Shown: piece by piece, positions 17,356-25,802 of the stretch
Position numbering within the stretch: position 1 is the stretch's first letter
Layout: each line of letters starts with the position of its first letter
Source of the DNA: Robbsia sp. KACC 23696
Lineage (GTDB): Bacteria; Pseudomonadota; Gammaproteobacteria; Burkholderiales; Burkholderiaceae
Reading direction: 5' to 3'
Assembly: GCF_039852015.1 (NCBI RefSeq)
Contig: NZ_CP156626.1
Location: 2,266,249-2,330,248, forward strand
Length of the DNA: 64,000 nucleotides
The notes under the pieces: model-generated
Database searches by the model: none
Told to the model about the DNA's origin: nothing
The model's input: the letters and a program-made list of their open reading frames with translations, nothing else
Made by a program: the position numbers and the translations under genes

Positions 17356-19402
17356 TCACGCGGCCAGCGCGTGCGCTTCCTCCATCTCGGCGGCATCGTT
17401 CGGTGCATCCGCTTCGTCCTTCGCCTCGGGCGCACCTTCCAGCTCCGTGTGGTGGTCGATCTGGAACACGGCGGGCATCCAGCCGGTGCCATCCGCCAGC
17501 CGTTCCGCTTCGCTAGCAATGTCGCCTTTCTTCAACTTCGACAGGCGGGTAACGTGCTCCGGGGCGTACTGGTTCACGGCGTCCAGAATCGCAGGCTTGG
17601 CGATGTGGCGGAAATAACCCTCGGCGGTCGGCTTCCACCATGCGGCCATGTCCAGACCCACGGCTTGCGCCAGTTCCGCGCCGGGTTGCTGCTGCGTGGG
17701 GCGAGGCGTCACCACGTCCACTGTGGAAGCCACGCATACGGCCAGCAGGCGCACCAGTTCGTCTTGCGGCTTCGCCAGCAGCGCGGCGAACAGTTCGGCG
17801 CTGCCCTCCGGCAACGCTTCGCCCACGACTTCCTGCAAGGTGCGCAGCGCCACGGCGGCGGGCGATTCCGGCACGTCCGGGGCGATGCCTTCCAGCCGGT
17901 CTTGCACTTTCAGGCTCACGCCGAGCGGCAAGCCGTCGCCGTAGGCGTCGGCCTGCAACACGGTCTGCACCATGCCGCACCAGCGCGGCCAGCGCGACGT
18001 GCGGATGCCGTGCGACTTCGATTTGCAGCGCCGCCGTGCGGTGCGCGCTCAACCGCTGCGCCAGCCGGTCGGACAGGCTCGCGGGCTTGGGCGTTTCGCC
18101 TTCGTCGTGGCCTTCCTCGTCGTTCGCGCCGTCGCCTGCGCTGCAACCCTGCCGCAGCTTTTCGAGCGTCCGCAGCGCCTTCGCCTCGGCCTCGCGCAGC
18201 AGCCCGCGATGAATCACGGCCTCGCCTTCGCGGTCGAGCGTGACGATGGCACCGGCCACGGCGCGCACATCCGGGGCGTAGTCGCGCAAGCCTTCCTCGA
18301 TGGCTTGCAGTTCCTCGGCCACCTGCTCGCGGCGCGGTTCCAGCGCCTCGGTCTTGCCCTCGTTCTCGGCGTCGTAGGCTGCTTCGAGTTCGGCGTCGAG
18401 CTTGTCGAGGTGGGTTTGCAGCGACGCGATGCGGCGGGCTTCGCGGCTGGTCGGCTCGCGACGCTGGTGCGGCGCGTTCTGGAACGTCTGGCGCTCGGCA
18501 TGGCTCATGTGCGGTACGGCTTCCACCCACGCCCAGCCCTCGGCGCGCACGTCCTCGGCGTGCGCGTCCAGCTTGCCGCGTACCAGCGTTTCCAGCAGCA
18601 CAGCGTCGGTGAGGTAGGTTCCGGCATCGCCTTCCGCGAACAGGTCGCGGCGGATACCCCCGCCTGCCTGCGTGTAGGCGTCCAGTCCGACGAAACGCAC
18701 CAGCGGATGCGTGGCGGTGATTTCGCGCTCGGTCAGACGATCGCGCAGCGCGGATGCGCCGCGCTGCCATTCGGGCGCACCGTAGTACGCGGCTTCCTGT
18801 GCGGCGTGGTCGTCGGTGATGGTCAAGGCCATCAACTGTTCCAGCGTGGAGGCTCCGGCGCGGTAGTCGGCCAGCAGGCGCGGCGAGACGTTGGCGAGCT
18901 TGAGGCGGCGCTGGACCACCAGCGGAGACACGCCGAAGTCGGCGGCAATGTCCTCGATGGGTCGGCCTTCCTTGACCAGCGCGGCGAACGCCGCGAACTG
19001 GTCGGCGGGGTGCATGGCCTCGCGCTGCACGTTCTCGGCGAGGCTGACCGTACGGGCGGACGCATCGGCCACCAGCAGGCACGGCACCTCAACATCGGCG
19101 GCGATGCGCTTCTTCTTCGCCAGCAGCTTCAACGCGGTCAGGCGGCGGTCGCCTGCAACGACTTCGTACTGCTCGCCATCGGCGGACAGGATGACGATGA
19201 GGTTCTGCAGCAGGCCGACGCGCGCGATGCTCGCGGCCAGTTCGGGAATGGACTGGCGCGGGGTCGTGCGGACGTTACGCTTGGAGCGGCGCGGCAACAG
19301 TTGCGACAGCGGAACCAGAATCAGGTTCTTGGTCGGGTCGGCCACTTCCAGCGGCGCGGCGGTTTCGAGGGTGATCGTTTCGGTTTTGGTAACGGCGTTC
19401 AT
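17356..19402 (-). pseudogene. parB: parB partition gene, frameshifted
   Basis: About 680 residues in two frames. The first part (19402 to about 17978) has the ParB N-terminal nuclease-like domain (LILVPLSQLLPRRSKRNVR, VGLLQNLIVI, YEVVAGDRRLTALKLLA, SLAENVQREAMHPADQFAAF) and the KorB-like HTH (IEDIAADFGVSPLVVQRRLKLANVSPRLL). A coiled coil follows. Near 17974-17980 the reading must move to the frame beginning MVQTVLQADAYGDGLPLG, which ends at 17356. Reading ALVRHG where relatives have ALVHRMVQT fits loss of two bases. In intact elements ParB stabilises the element. The N-terminal part alone could still be made. Confidence 0.8.
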
Positions 19403-19481
19403 GGTGACAACTCCTTGCGGTTAGGGACGCAGCAGCGAGAGAAGCGGCAAGGGCTGCTGCCTGCCCCTGTCGCCTTGGGAT

Positions 19482-20306
19482 TCAGGCTTTCAACTGGCGC
19501 AGGCCATCGGCCAGTAGCCACAGGGCGCGATTGAGACGGATACCGTTTTCGATGCCCTGCACCGGGCGCGTGGTCTGGCGGCGTCCGTTCGCGGCGCGAG
19601 CGGACAGGCCGCCTTTGATGAGGTTTTCCTGCGTGCGGTTGAACACGCTCCACAGGTCGCGGCAGCTGTCGTCGTGACGGCGTGGCATCAGGATTTGCGA
19701 TTCCGTGATGGGCGCGGGCTTGTCCTCGTCGTACTTCAACGCGAGCGCAGCACGGGCGAACACTTCCGCCTCGCCGTTGTCGAGCGTGATGGACTGCATC
19801 GCATCGCGGGATTGCTGCGCCCGGTCGAAGCCGTGCAGGACTTCGTAAGCGCCTTCGATAACCTGCTCGGCTACATTGCCGTTGTGGGGTACGCGCACGT
19901 CCGCCACGGTGTCGCCGCAGACAAGGCCATTGCTGCACACGAACCGGAACATGCCGGCCAGCATCTGATAACTGCTGGTGCCGTCATGCGAGTTCAGCAG
20001 GATGATTTCGTTGGCTTCGCGGCCGTTGATCTGGCTGGCGTGGCGCAGCCGGATCATGTGCTTAGTGTAGTCGCGTCGGTCGTCCTGCCGCACGCGGGTC
20101 TGGCACACCATGAACAGCTCGAAGCCTTCGCCGCGCAATTCTTGCAGCACGGTCGCGGTGGGGATGTAGCTGTACCGCTCGGAACGGCTTTCGTGCGGGG
20201 CGTCCGCGAAAATGGACGGCGCGACGGCGCGGATTTGGTCATCCGACAGCGGATAGTCGGAACGCAGCCCCGGCGAACGGGACGCGAAACGGGAAGCGAG
20301 TTGCAT
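19482..20306 (-). CDS. DUF932 domain protein (conjugative-element backbone)
   Basis: A 274-residue protein of the DUF932 family, which is frequent in Tn4371-type elements and on plasmids. Recognisable parts are SRFASRSPGLRSDYPLSDDQIRAVAPSIF, RHASQINGREANEIILLNSHDGTSSYQM and FRFVCSNGLVCGD. The ATG at 20306 has AGGAG at ideal spacing; longer openings upstream are not supported. Function is not known. It lies upstream of parB on the same strand and the frame is intact. Confidence 0.83.
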   Translation of the reverse strand: MQLASRFASRSPGLRSDYPLSDDQIRAVAPSIFADAPHESRSERYSYIPTATVLQELRGEGFELFMVCQTRVRQDDRRDYTKHMIRLRHASQINGREANEIILLNSHDGTSSYQMLAGMFRFVCSNGLVCGDTVADVRVPHNGNVAEQVIEGAYEVLHGFDRAQQSRDAMQSITLDNGEAEVFARAALALKYDEDKPAPITESQILMPRRHDDSCRDLWSVFNRTQENLIKGGLSARAANGRRQTTRPVQGIENGIRLNRALWLLADGLRQLKA

Positions 20307-20893
20307 GGCATTTCTCCTGACAAAGAATGGTTTGCTGTTCACCGCAACCGGATTCCTAGATTCGGAGCCCGCCTTTCGGCGGTTCTGTGCGGTCGGCACG
20401 AGGAACCCGGTTGGCCCTGTTGCCACCGTCTTTCCTGAGTTCATCGCCCGCGACGGTCAGGAGCGCGCGGACGGGGACCGTCAAGGAGGCAAGCGCAGGG
20501 TTGGTGCGGCCCGCAGGCGAAGCCGAGGACACGGCCCTGCGCGCCTTGACGGCACACGGGAGCGGGCTACAGTCGCGGACAAGGTGATGAAGTCAGGGAA
20601 GACGGCTGGACAAGGCAACGGCCATCCCTGTGTGCCGACCGCACGCAAGCGAAGCGCGCAGGCCCGGATCGAGAAATCCGGGCCGTAGGCGTCAGCGATG
20701 GAAGCCCGAAGGGGGCGAAACTCGCGCAGCGAGGTTCGATGCGAAGCACGAGAGCGCGACCGGCCGTTTCCTGGCCGGTGACGTCCCAATGCTTTAGGTA
20801 CCCGAGACCCCGATCGGCGACAATGACTGGGGTACCGACAGGCCGGCCTTGGTCAAGTACGCTGTGAAGCGTCTACAACATCAGGGAAAGACC
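20307..20893. other. long non-coding leader between divergent element genes
   Basis: These 587 bases separate the DUF932 gene from the plus-strand coiled-coil gene. Short GC-rich frames on both strands look like shadows, with no start or family signal. Near the plus-strand gene there is a GGTACCC/GGGTACC inverted pair (20797-20803 and 20830-20836), a possible operator. A similar GC-rich untranslated leader precedes the DUF2958 gene (22114-22466). Confidence 0.5.
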
Positions 20894-21702
20894 ATGAGTT
20901 CACCGCAACCGACGACTCCGCAGGCAATCTGCGAAAACATCCTCATCGAAGGAAAACGCTACAACATCGAGCACGAGATTCTGCCCAGCGAAAACGCGGT
21001 GGCCGATCGACTACTTTCGCGCAGCCTTGAACTGAAAGACGCTTACGAAGAACTGCACGAGAAGCTGCATCAGCATCCTCCCGCGCTCAAGGTCTTCCTG
21101 GATTTGCTGTTGAGTACGGCAGCGTTTTGGAGTCCAGAAAAATCACGAAAGCACGATCCGAACGAGACGATCTCGCCAACGTCAATCGCCAGATTGCAAG
21201 CAAGGCCGAGGAACTGGCGGAATTGCTGGAGCGTCGCTCGGAATTGCACAACACATCAGGTTTCAGCAGCAGCACGCACTATCACGTCTGTGATGTGATC
21301 GAAGCGGCCTGCGAAAAGAACTACCTGTTCCAGTCCTACGTCAAGGAACGTCTTGACGCCCTTACCGGGCAATTTGACCTCAAATATTGGCCGTCGTTGG
21401 GCCAATTTCTCCAGGTGATTGCCTCCGATGCAGAACACGCCAGCATGGAAGCCACCAATCCCTTGACCGCGGCGGCCACCGCAGCCACGCGCCCTTCACG
21501 AGCCGACTTTTTCAGGGCGCTGTTTGCCGCCATCGAGGAAAACGGCGCAGACAATTACGGCCAGCTTCCCAAGGGCTTCAAATTGACGGACATCACGCTT
21601 GCCTCGTTGGCTAATTGCGTATTGGATTTCGGCCCGGATGATCTGGCCGACAGCGCATACGTGAAACGGCTCCGTCAGCGCGAACGCAGCGTAGGAAACT
21701 GA
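20894..21702 (+). pseudogene. coiled-coil hypothetical gene of the element, frameshifted
   Basis: Two overlapping frames make one protein of about 269 residues. It starts at MSSPQPTTPQAICENILIEGKRY (ATG 20894, AGGGAAAG upstream) and continues after a shift as ITKARSERDDLANVNRQIASKAEELAELLERRSELHN to the end at 21702. The break is a run of five A at 21138-21142. A sixth A would restore SPEK-ITKARSERDD in one frame. The middle is a strong coiled coil. I do not recognise the family. The shift could be real decay, programmed slippage on the A run, or a sequencing error. Confidence 0.65.
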
Positions 21703-21730
21703 CGCACACGGTCGGCCGTGGCTGTGAAAC

Positions 21731-21757
21731 AGCGCGTCGCCCAATGGGAGACGCGCT
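21731..21757. terminator. bidirectional hairpin between convergent genes
   Basis: Perfect 8-base arms AGCGCGTC (21731-21738) and GACGCGCT (21750-21757) lie between the ends of the plus-strand coiled-coil gene (21702) and the minus-strand DUF2958 gene (21766). The position suits a shared terminator, although the T-tract is short. Confidence 0.45.
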
Positions 21758-21765
21758 TGTTCCGG

Positions 21766-22113
21766 CTACACGACGATCTGCCCGGCCCGCCGCGCGTCGC
21801 GCGCGTAGGCGCTTAGGCGTTTCTCCGCGCGGAAGTGCAAATCACGCTCGATCGGCAGGCCGAGGCGTCCACGCACTGTCGCCAACTCCTTGAAGCTGAC
21901 CCAGCCGAGTTCGGGTTCCCCCAGGCCCAGGTCGCACAAGCCGAAAGCGTGGTCGTGATCGTCCGGGTCGATCTCGGTCAGCAGCCAGGTCGCGCCGGCA
22001 TCCGGCGTGAACAGCTTGACCACAGGTGCCGGATCGAAGTCCGAGTTCTCCAAGGATTCGCGGCCGTTGGCCAGCAGCAGGAAGCGTTGTTCGTCAGTGA
22101 TGAGTGCGCTCAT
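21766..22113 (-). CDS. DUF2958 domain protein (conjugative-element backbone)
   Basis: A 115-residue protein of the DUF2958 family, a regular member of Tn4371-like elements. It has the family blocks DPAPVVKLFTPDAGATWLLTEIDPDDHDHAFGLCDLGLGEPELGWVS and GRLGLPIERDLHFRAEKRLSAYA. The ATG at 22113 has GGAG 6 bases upstream. Function is unknown. Its presence with DUF932, ParB and the relaxase tail identifies the surrounding DNA as an element remnant. Confidence 0.85.
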   Translation of the reverse strand: MSALITDEQRFLLLANGRESLENSDFDPAPVVKLFTPDAGATWLLTEIDPDDHDHAFGLCDLGLGEPELGWVSFKELATVRGRLGLPIERDLHFRAEKRLSAYARDARRAGQIVV

Positions 22114-22466
22114 GGTGATCTCCGGTTGCACGGGCGGAATTGCCCGGAACCGTCGCCAGCACGGCGCAGCGCAGCAGTCAGGGGGCGCAGCCGGCCACGG
22201 CCGCAAGCGTGCAGGCACGCGCAGCCCTTGACGGCGAGAACGCCGTGATACGGTGAAGGGATCAACAAGACCGCCCCACTGCCCTGTCCTTTGGCACGCG
22301 GAGCGCGCGGGCCCGCGAGGGCCGAAGACGCTAGGGATCAAGACCGGATGGCCGCGACTCGGCGCGAGAAGTGGTACGTAGCCCGCGAGCCCGAAGGCGG
22401 AACGCTTGGACGCCACCCTGCCTTGTGAAAGCCCGCGAATGACTTGATAGCCCAAATGGGCCACAA
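22114..22466. other. non-coding leader of DUF2958 and boundary of the accessory operon
   Basis: These 353 bases contain no supported gene. The part next to DUF2958 is a GC-rich leader. The right part should hold the plus-strand promoter for the RelB-like gene. The change from backbone to accessory DNA probably lies here. Confidence 0.45.
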
Positions 22467-22476
22467 TGTAGCTACA
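22467..22476 (+). promoter_or_regulatory. palindromic operator before the RelB-like gene
   Basis: TGTAGCTACA is a perfect 10-base palindrome centred 27 bases before the ATG of the RelB-like gene. RelB/DinJ-type antitoxins autoregulate through short palindromes in this position, so the site is a natural candidate for binding by the gene's own product. It would control the whole downstream operon if this is the only promoter. Confidence 0.5.
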
Positions 22477-22496
22477 ACCGATCCGAGGACAAGCCG

Positions 22497-22685
22497 ATGG
22501 CGTGTACTGATGTCGTCCGAGCCAGAATCGACAGACAAATCAAAGAGGAAGCCAACGCCGTCTTGGCGCGAATAGGTTTGTCTGTCTCAGATGTCATTCG
22601 GATGCTCCTCACCCGAGTCGCCACAGACAAGGCGTTGCCCTTCGATGTCAACGGCATCACCAAGACGAGGCGCGAGAAGTCATGA
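22497..22685 (+). CDS. RelB/DinJ-like antitoxin (short, toxin missing)
   Basis: A 62-residue ribbon-helix-helix protein. VVRARIDRQIKEEANAVLARIGLSVSDVIRMLLTRVATDKALPFDV is the RelB/DinJ DNA-binding and dimerisation domain. The toxin-binding tail is only about 15 residues, shorter than in DinJ (86 residues in total). No RelE/YafQ toxin follows. Instead an ATGA overlap leads to an 11-codon frame and then the DUF6361-like gene begins 28 bases after the stop. It may be a decayed toxin-antitoxin locus or a small repressor adopted by the next three genes. A ribosome site GAGGAC lies before the ATG. Confidence 0.75.
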   Translation: MACTDVVRARIDRQIKEEANAVLARIGLSVSDVIRMLLTRVATDKALPFDVNGITKTRREKS

Positions 22686-22713
22686 ATAGCTCTTCAATGC
22701 CCGCCTCGTCGAT

Positions 22714-23952
22714 GTGAAAGTGATGCGCCAGCCCACGAGATCGTCACATGCACGCCGCACCCCGCAACTCGAACCTGCTTTGGGGTGGACCTATTTGTCC
22801 CGCGAGGCGCTGGCCCGTGCCAGGGCACAAATGGACGAAGAGTCCATGGGTGTGCGCGACGAAGTCGGCTTTCTGACCATTCATCAGCGGTATGCAGATC
22901 ACTTCTTCCCAGGCACATCGGTCCTGCATACGCGGGCGCGTTATGCAATCTTCGTACCTTGGTTGTTCGAGGACCTAGGGGGGTTGACGGGACCGGCAGC
23001 CGAACGTGCCCTACGCGAACGTGAAAGAGTACTTGCCGGGCGGCTCCGGGAGGCAGGCGAATCCCAAGTGATCGGCGGTCGTGTCTTTCCCAAACCATCC
23101 AGTCAGCCGCCATCGACCGTTTATTGGAATGCGCTCGCAGTTTGGGGAATCCTACGCCCGCGTCCAGACGGGCGGACAATTTCTCGGGCGCAAGCGCATA
23201 GACTGTTGAAGAGCGTCAGTGCGGCGACCGACGATGACGGACAGCCACTCCTCGGCTTCGATCCACCGTTCGTCCCACTACCGAGGCGCCCTGATGGCTG
23301 GCGCAATGGATCGATCTCTCTCCGGTTGGCGGCTGCGGAGGCCACATTTCTTCGCGAGCGCCTCGCGCAGTTGCGCGGCAGCGAAGGCCATGAGCTTTCC
23401 TTGCTTGCGCGCCTTGTTCGGACAGAAGCCGCATCACCGCCGGGAATGTGGACTGACGAGACCCGTGCGATTGCCGGTCCCGACCGAGCGCCGCTGGCGC
23501 GGGCGCAGCAGGCGGCCAATCTGGCCGGCGTGGGCCGCGCTGTCTATGACGCTCTCCTCGAATATATCGTCGAGACCGACGACAAAAGAGAAGCGTCAAC
23601 CCGACATCGCGATCACCTCGCCTCCACCGTTGCCGAACACGGCACTGTCGCGGCCAAACTCGATGTCAATGCGCTTGAGGCAGACATAGGCGCGCTGCCG
23701 CCGAAATTGCGCGCCGTCGTGACGGCGACGAAAGAATGGATAGCTTCGAAATCGACTGATCCCCGGCCGCTTTTCGAGGTCTATTCGGCAGCCGAAGGCC
23801 GAAAGGGGCCTCGCGCGCGGCTTTCATTGACGCCCAACGGCCGTATGCGGCGGCTCGAATGGTCGAACGACGAACATGGTCTGGCTGGACCTCTCCACTA
23901 TAGATGGGAGCAGGTCAGCACACTCCTTGACGATCTGGCGAACGCCGAATGA
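22714..23952 (+). CDS. DUF6361-like protein, first gene of candidate defence operon
   Basis: A 412-residue cytoplasmic protein. The N-terminal signature RDEVGFLTIHQRYADHFFPGTSVLHTRARYAIFVPWLFEDL (given here in parts: RDEVG, FFPGTSVLHTRARY, FVPWLF) matches my memory of the DUF6361 family. No catalytic motif is evident. The C-terminal half is helical and ends in a WEQVSTLLDDL stretch. Translation may begin at GTG 22714 or at ATG 22723; neither has a strong ribosome site. The stop overlaps the next start (ATGA at 23949), so stoichiometric production with the PLD-type protein is expected. Function is unknown; it could be a sensor or adaptor of the nuclease-helicase pair. Confidence 0.78.
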   Translation: MKVMRQPTRSSHARRTPQLEPALGWTYLSREALARARAQMDEESMGVRDEVGFLTIHQRYADHFFPGTSVLHTRARYAIFVPWLFEDLGGLTGPAAERALRERERVLAGRLREAGESQVIGGRVFPKPSSQPPSTVYWNALAVWGILRPRPDGRTISRAQAHRLLKSVSAATDDDGQPLLGFDPPFVPLPRRPDGWRNGSISLRLAAAEATFLRERLAQLRGSEGHELSLLARLVRTEAASPPGMWTDETRAIAGPDRAPLARAQQAANLAGVGRAVYDALLEYIVETDDKREASTRHRDHLASTVAEHGTVAAKLDVNALEADIGALPPKLRAVVTATKEWIASKSTDPRPLFEVYSAAEGRKGPRARLSLTPNGRMRRLEWSNDEHGLAGPLHYRWEQVSTLLDDLANAE

Positions 23953-25802
23953 GCGGGACAGTCGATAACTGGCCGGCGCTCTCGTTTCTCGAGGGTCTTC
24001 GCCCCGGTCCCGACGAGAATGTCGAATTGGCCTTGCTGGCTTCATATTCGGCAGATCTGGGATCGATTGGCGCGACGCTGCTCGCCCTGGCCGGCAAGGA
24101 CACAGATGCGGGCCGCGGGAGCCCATCCGACTTCGTCGACGCGGTCGAGCGCCTTCGTGGAAAGGTACGCATCGTCGTCCAGCGGGGTCGCCTTGCGAAA
24201 ATGCGTCGGACACCGCGTATTGCGGCGGTGCTAGACCAGTTCGTGCGCGAAGTCGATTTCGATGAAGCGACCCATAGCTGGCATCCCAAGGCAGCACTGG
24301 TTCGCACCCGCGATGCGAACGGGAAGGCCGGCTGGCGCTTTTGGATCGGGAGCCGCAATCTTACGGAAAATGTGAACCGGGACATCGGACTGCTGCTCCT
24401 ATCAGGTGAGAAAGGCGGCACTTCCATCCCAGGCGCAGAGGACGTGGCCTGTGCATTGGCCGAGAGGGCTGCGCTCAAAGGCGTGCGGCCTGCTTCATTG
24501 GGCGCTGCCGTCGCAAAAGTAGCTTGGCGCGCTCCGGCAGGTGTGCGCGTCGAGCGACTTCGCTGGTCGGAGGGAAGTGGCGATATGACGGTCCCCGTGC
24601 CGTCGGAAGGAACGGATGAAGTCGTGGTGGTGAGCCCGTTCATCGACAAGACTTTCCTCGCCCGACAAGCTCCACCGGGGTCGAAACCGACGCGCCGGGT
24701 GCTGTTAACGACAATGCGCGAGATCGAGCGGATTGGTCCCTCGCTGGCGGCCTTCGACGATCTGCTCGCGCTGGACGCGCCGGACTATCCCGTCGGCGAC
24801 CCCGAACCCGATGCAGAGATTTCCGTGGCGGCTTCCAACCGTGACCCGGTTAGCGACGAGGAAGAGGAACTCGGCCGTGGCCTTCACGCCAAGTTGCTGT
24901 TCATGCGGTCGGGACAAAAGCGGCGGCTATGGCTCGGCAGCGCGAACGCGACCATGCGAGCCTGGAGCGGTCGTAATGCTGAAGTCACCGCCGAGCTGGT
25001 CGTCACGGAGTCGGTCGAGAGAGGACTGAAAGCACTTCTCGGTTCAGCCCGGTTGGTTGAGGCGCCCCTTGTGGAACATACGTCCGACGCCGCGGCCTTG
25101 GAGGAGGAGGCGCTCGAACGCGCGCGAGCGCAGGTCGCGGCCCGATGGGCGGCGCAAATCGGCTTTGACGATGAGGGCGCGCGCCTCGCACATCGTTCGG
25201 ATCTCCATCCAGGTGGTCCTCACCCGGACGAGCCGGACATCGTGCTCGACGTAGGTACGCTCTACGGCGAACTGGTTTCGTGGCCCTGCGGGCAAACCAC
25301 CGTGCCTCTAGGACCGATTTCTCCCGCAGAGCGGAGCGAGTTCGTGCGGCTGCGCGTGAGCCGTGCTGGAAGGGGACTCTCCTGGCTGCAACGCGCGCCC
25401 GTAGATCCGCCATTTGGGGAAGATCGCGACCACGCGGCGTTCGTGCGCTTTCTGGGAGCCAGAGGGTTCCTCTTGTGGCTGGCCGGATTGCTGGCAGACG
25501 ACGGTCGCGAGGGGGATGGCGACTGGACGAATGACGAACCACGGAATCGGGCTGATCCGGGAATGAATGCGGCGCATGACGCCTCGTTGCCCACATTGGA
25601 GGAGATGTTGGCAGCATGGGCGCGTGATCCCGAAAGGTTCCGCGAGATCGAGCGCCGGGTGTCCCAATATCTGCCCGCCGTGCTTGAGGAGGCCAAGCAG
25701 GAAGGCTCTCAGACTGCGGATATGCTTCGCCGCTTCGGTGATCTGTGGGACAAGCTCCGCAGTGGACTCGGGGTTGCCGAGATCAAGGGCAAGCGCCCAT
25801 GA
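23949..25802 (+). CDS. phospholipase D-fold protein with two HKD motifs (putative nuclease)
   Basis: A 617-residue protein. The first HKD motif is H112-x-K114 (WHPKAALV) with GSRNLT at 134-139. The second is H313-x-K315 (LHAKLLF) with GSANAT at 330-335. Two motifs in one chain form one active site in the PLD superfamily, which includes lipases, phosphodiesterases and nucleases. There is no signal peptide. An acidic insert (SDEEEELG) precedes the second motif. The C-terminal third is helical. ATGA overlaps on both sides couple it to the DUF6361-like and helicase genes. With a helicase partner, a DNA or RNA nuclease role is the most likely inference. Confidence 0.85.
   Translation: MSGTVDNWPALSFLEGLRPGPDENVELALLASYSADLGSIGATLLALAGKDTDAGRGSPSDFVDAVERLRGKVRIVVQRGRLAKMRRTPRIAAVLDQFVREVDFDEATHSWHPKAALVRTRDANGKAGWRFWIGSRNLTENVNRDIGLLLLSGEKGGTSIPGAEDVACALAERAALKGVRPASLGAAVAKVAWRAPAGVRVERLRWSEGSGDMTVPVPSEGTDEVVVVSPFIDKTFLARQAPPGSKPTRRVLLTTMREIERIGPSLAAFDDLLALDAPDYPVGDPEPDAEISVAASNRDPVSDEEEELGRGLHAKLLFMRSGQKRRLWLGSANATMRAWSGRNAEVTAELVVTESVERGLKALLGSARLVEAPLVEHTSDAAALEEEALERARAQVAARWAAQIGFDDEGARLAHRSDLHPGGPHPDEPDIVLDVGTLYGELVSWPCGQTTVPLGPISPAERSEFVRLRVSRAGRGLSWLQRAPVDPPFGEDRDHAAFVRFLGARGFLLWLAGLLADDGREGDGDWTNDEPRNRADPGMNAAHDASLPTLEEMLAAWARDPERFREIERRVSQYLPAVLEEAKQEGSQTADMLRRFGDLWDKLRSGLGVAEIKGKRP

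Noticed and set aside
17972-19534. A 520-codon plus-strand frame opposite parB
   Set aside because: Antisense to parB; parB domains are clear on the other strand even though that gene is frameshifted.
22497-22713. A complete RelB-RelE toxin-antitoxin pair
   Set aside because: Only the antitoxin is present. The overlapping frame after it is 11 codons long and resembles no toxin.
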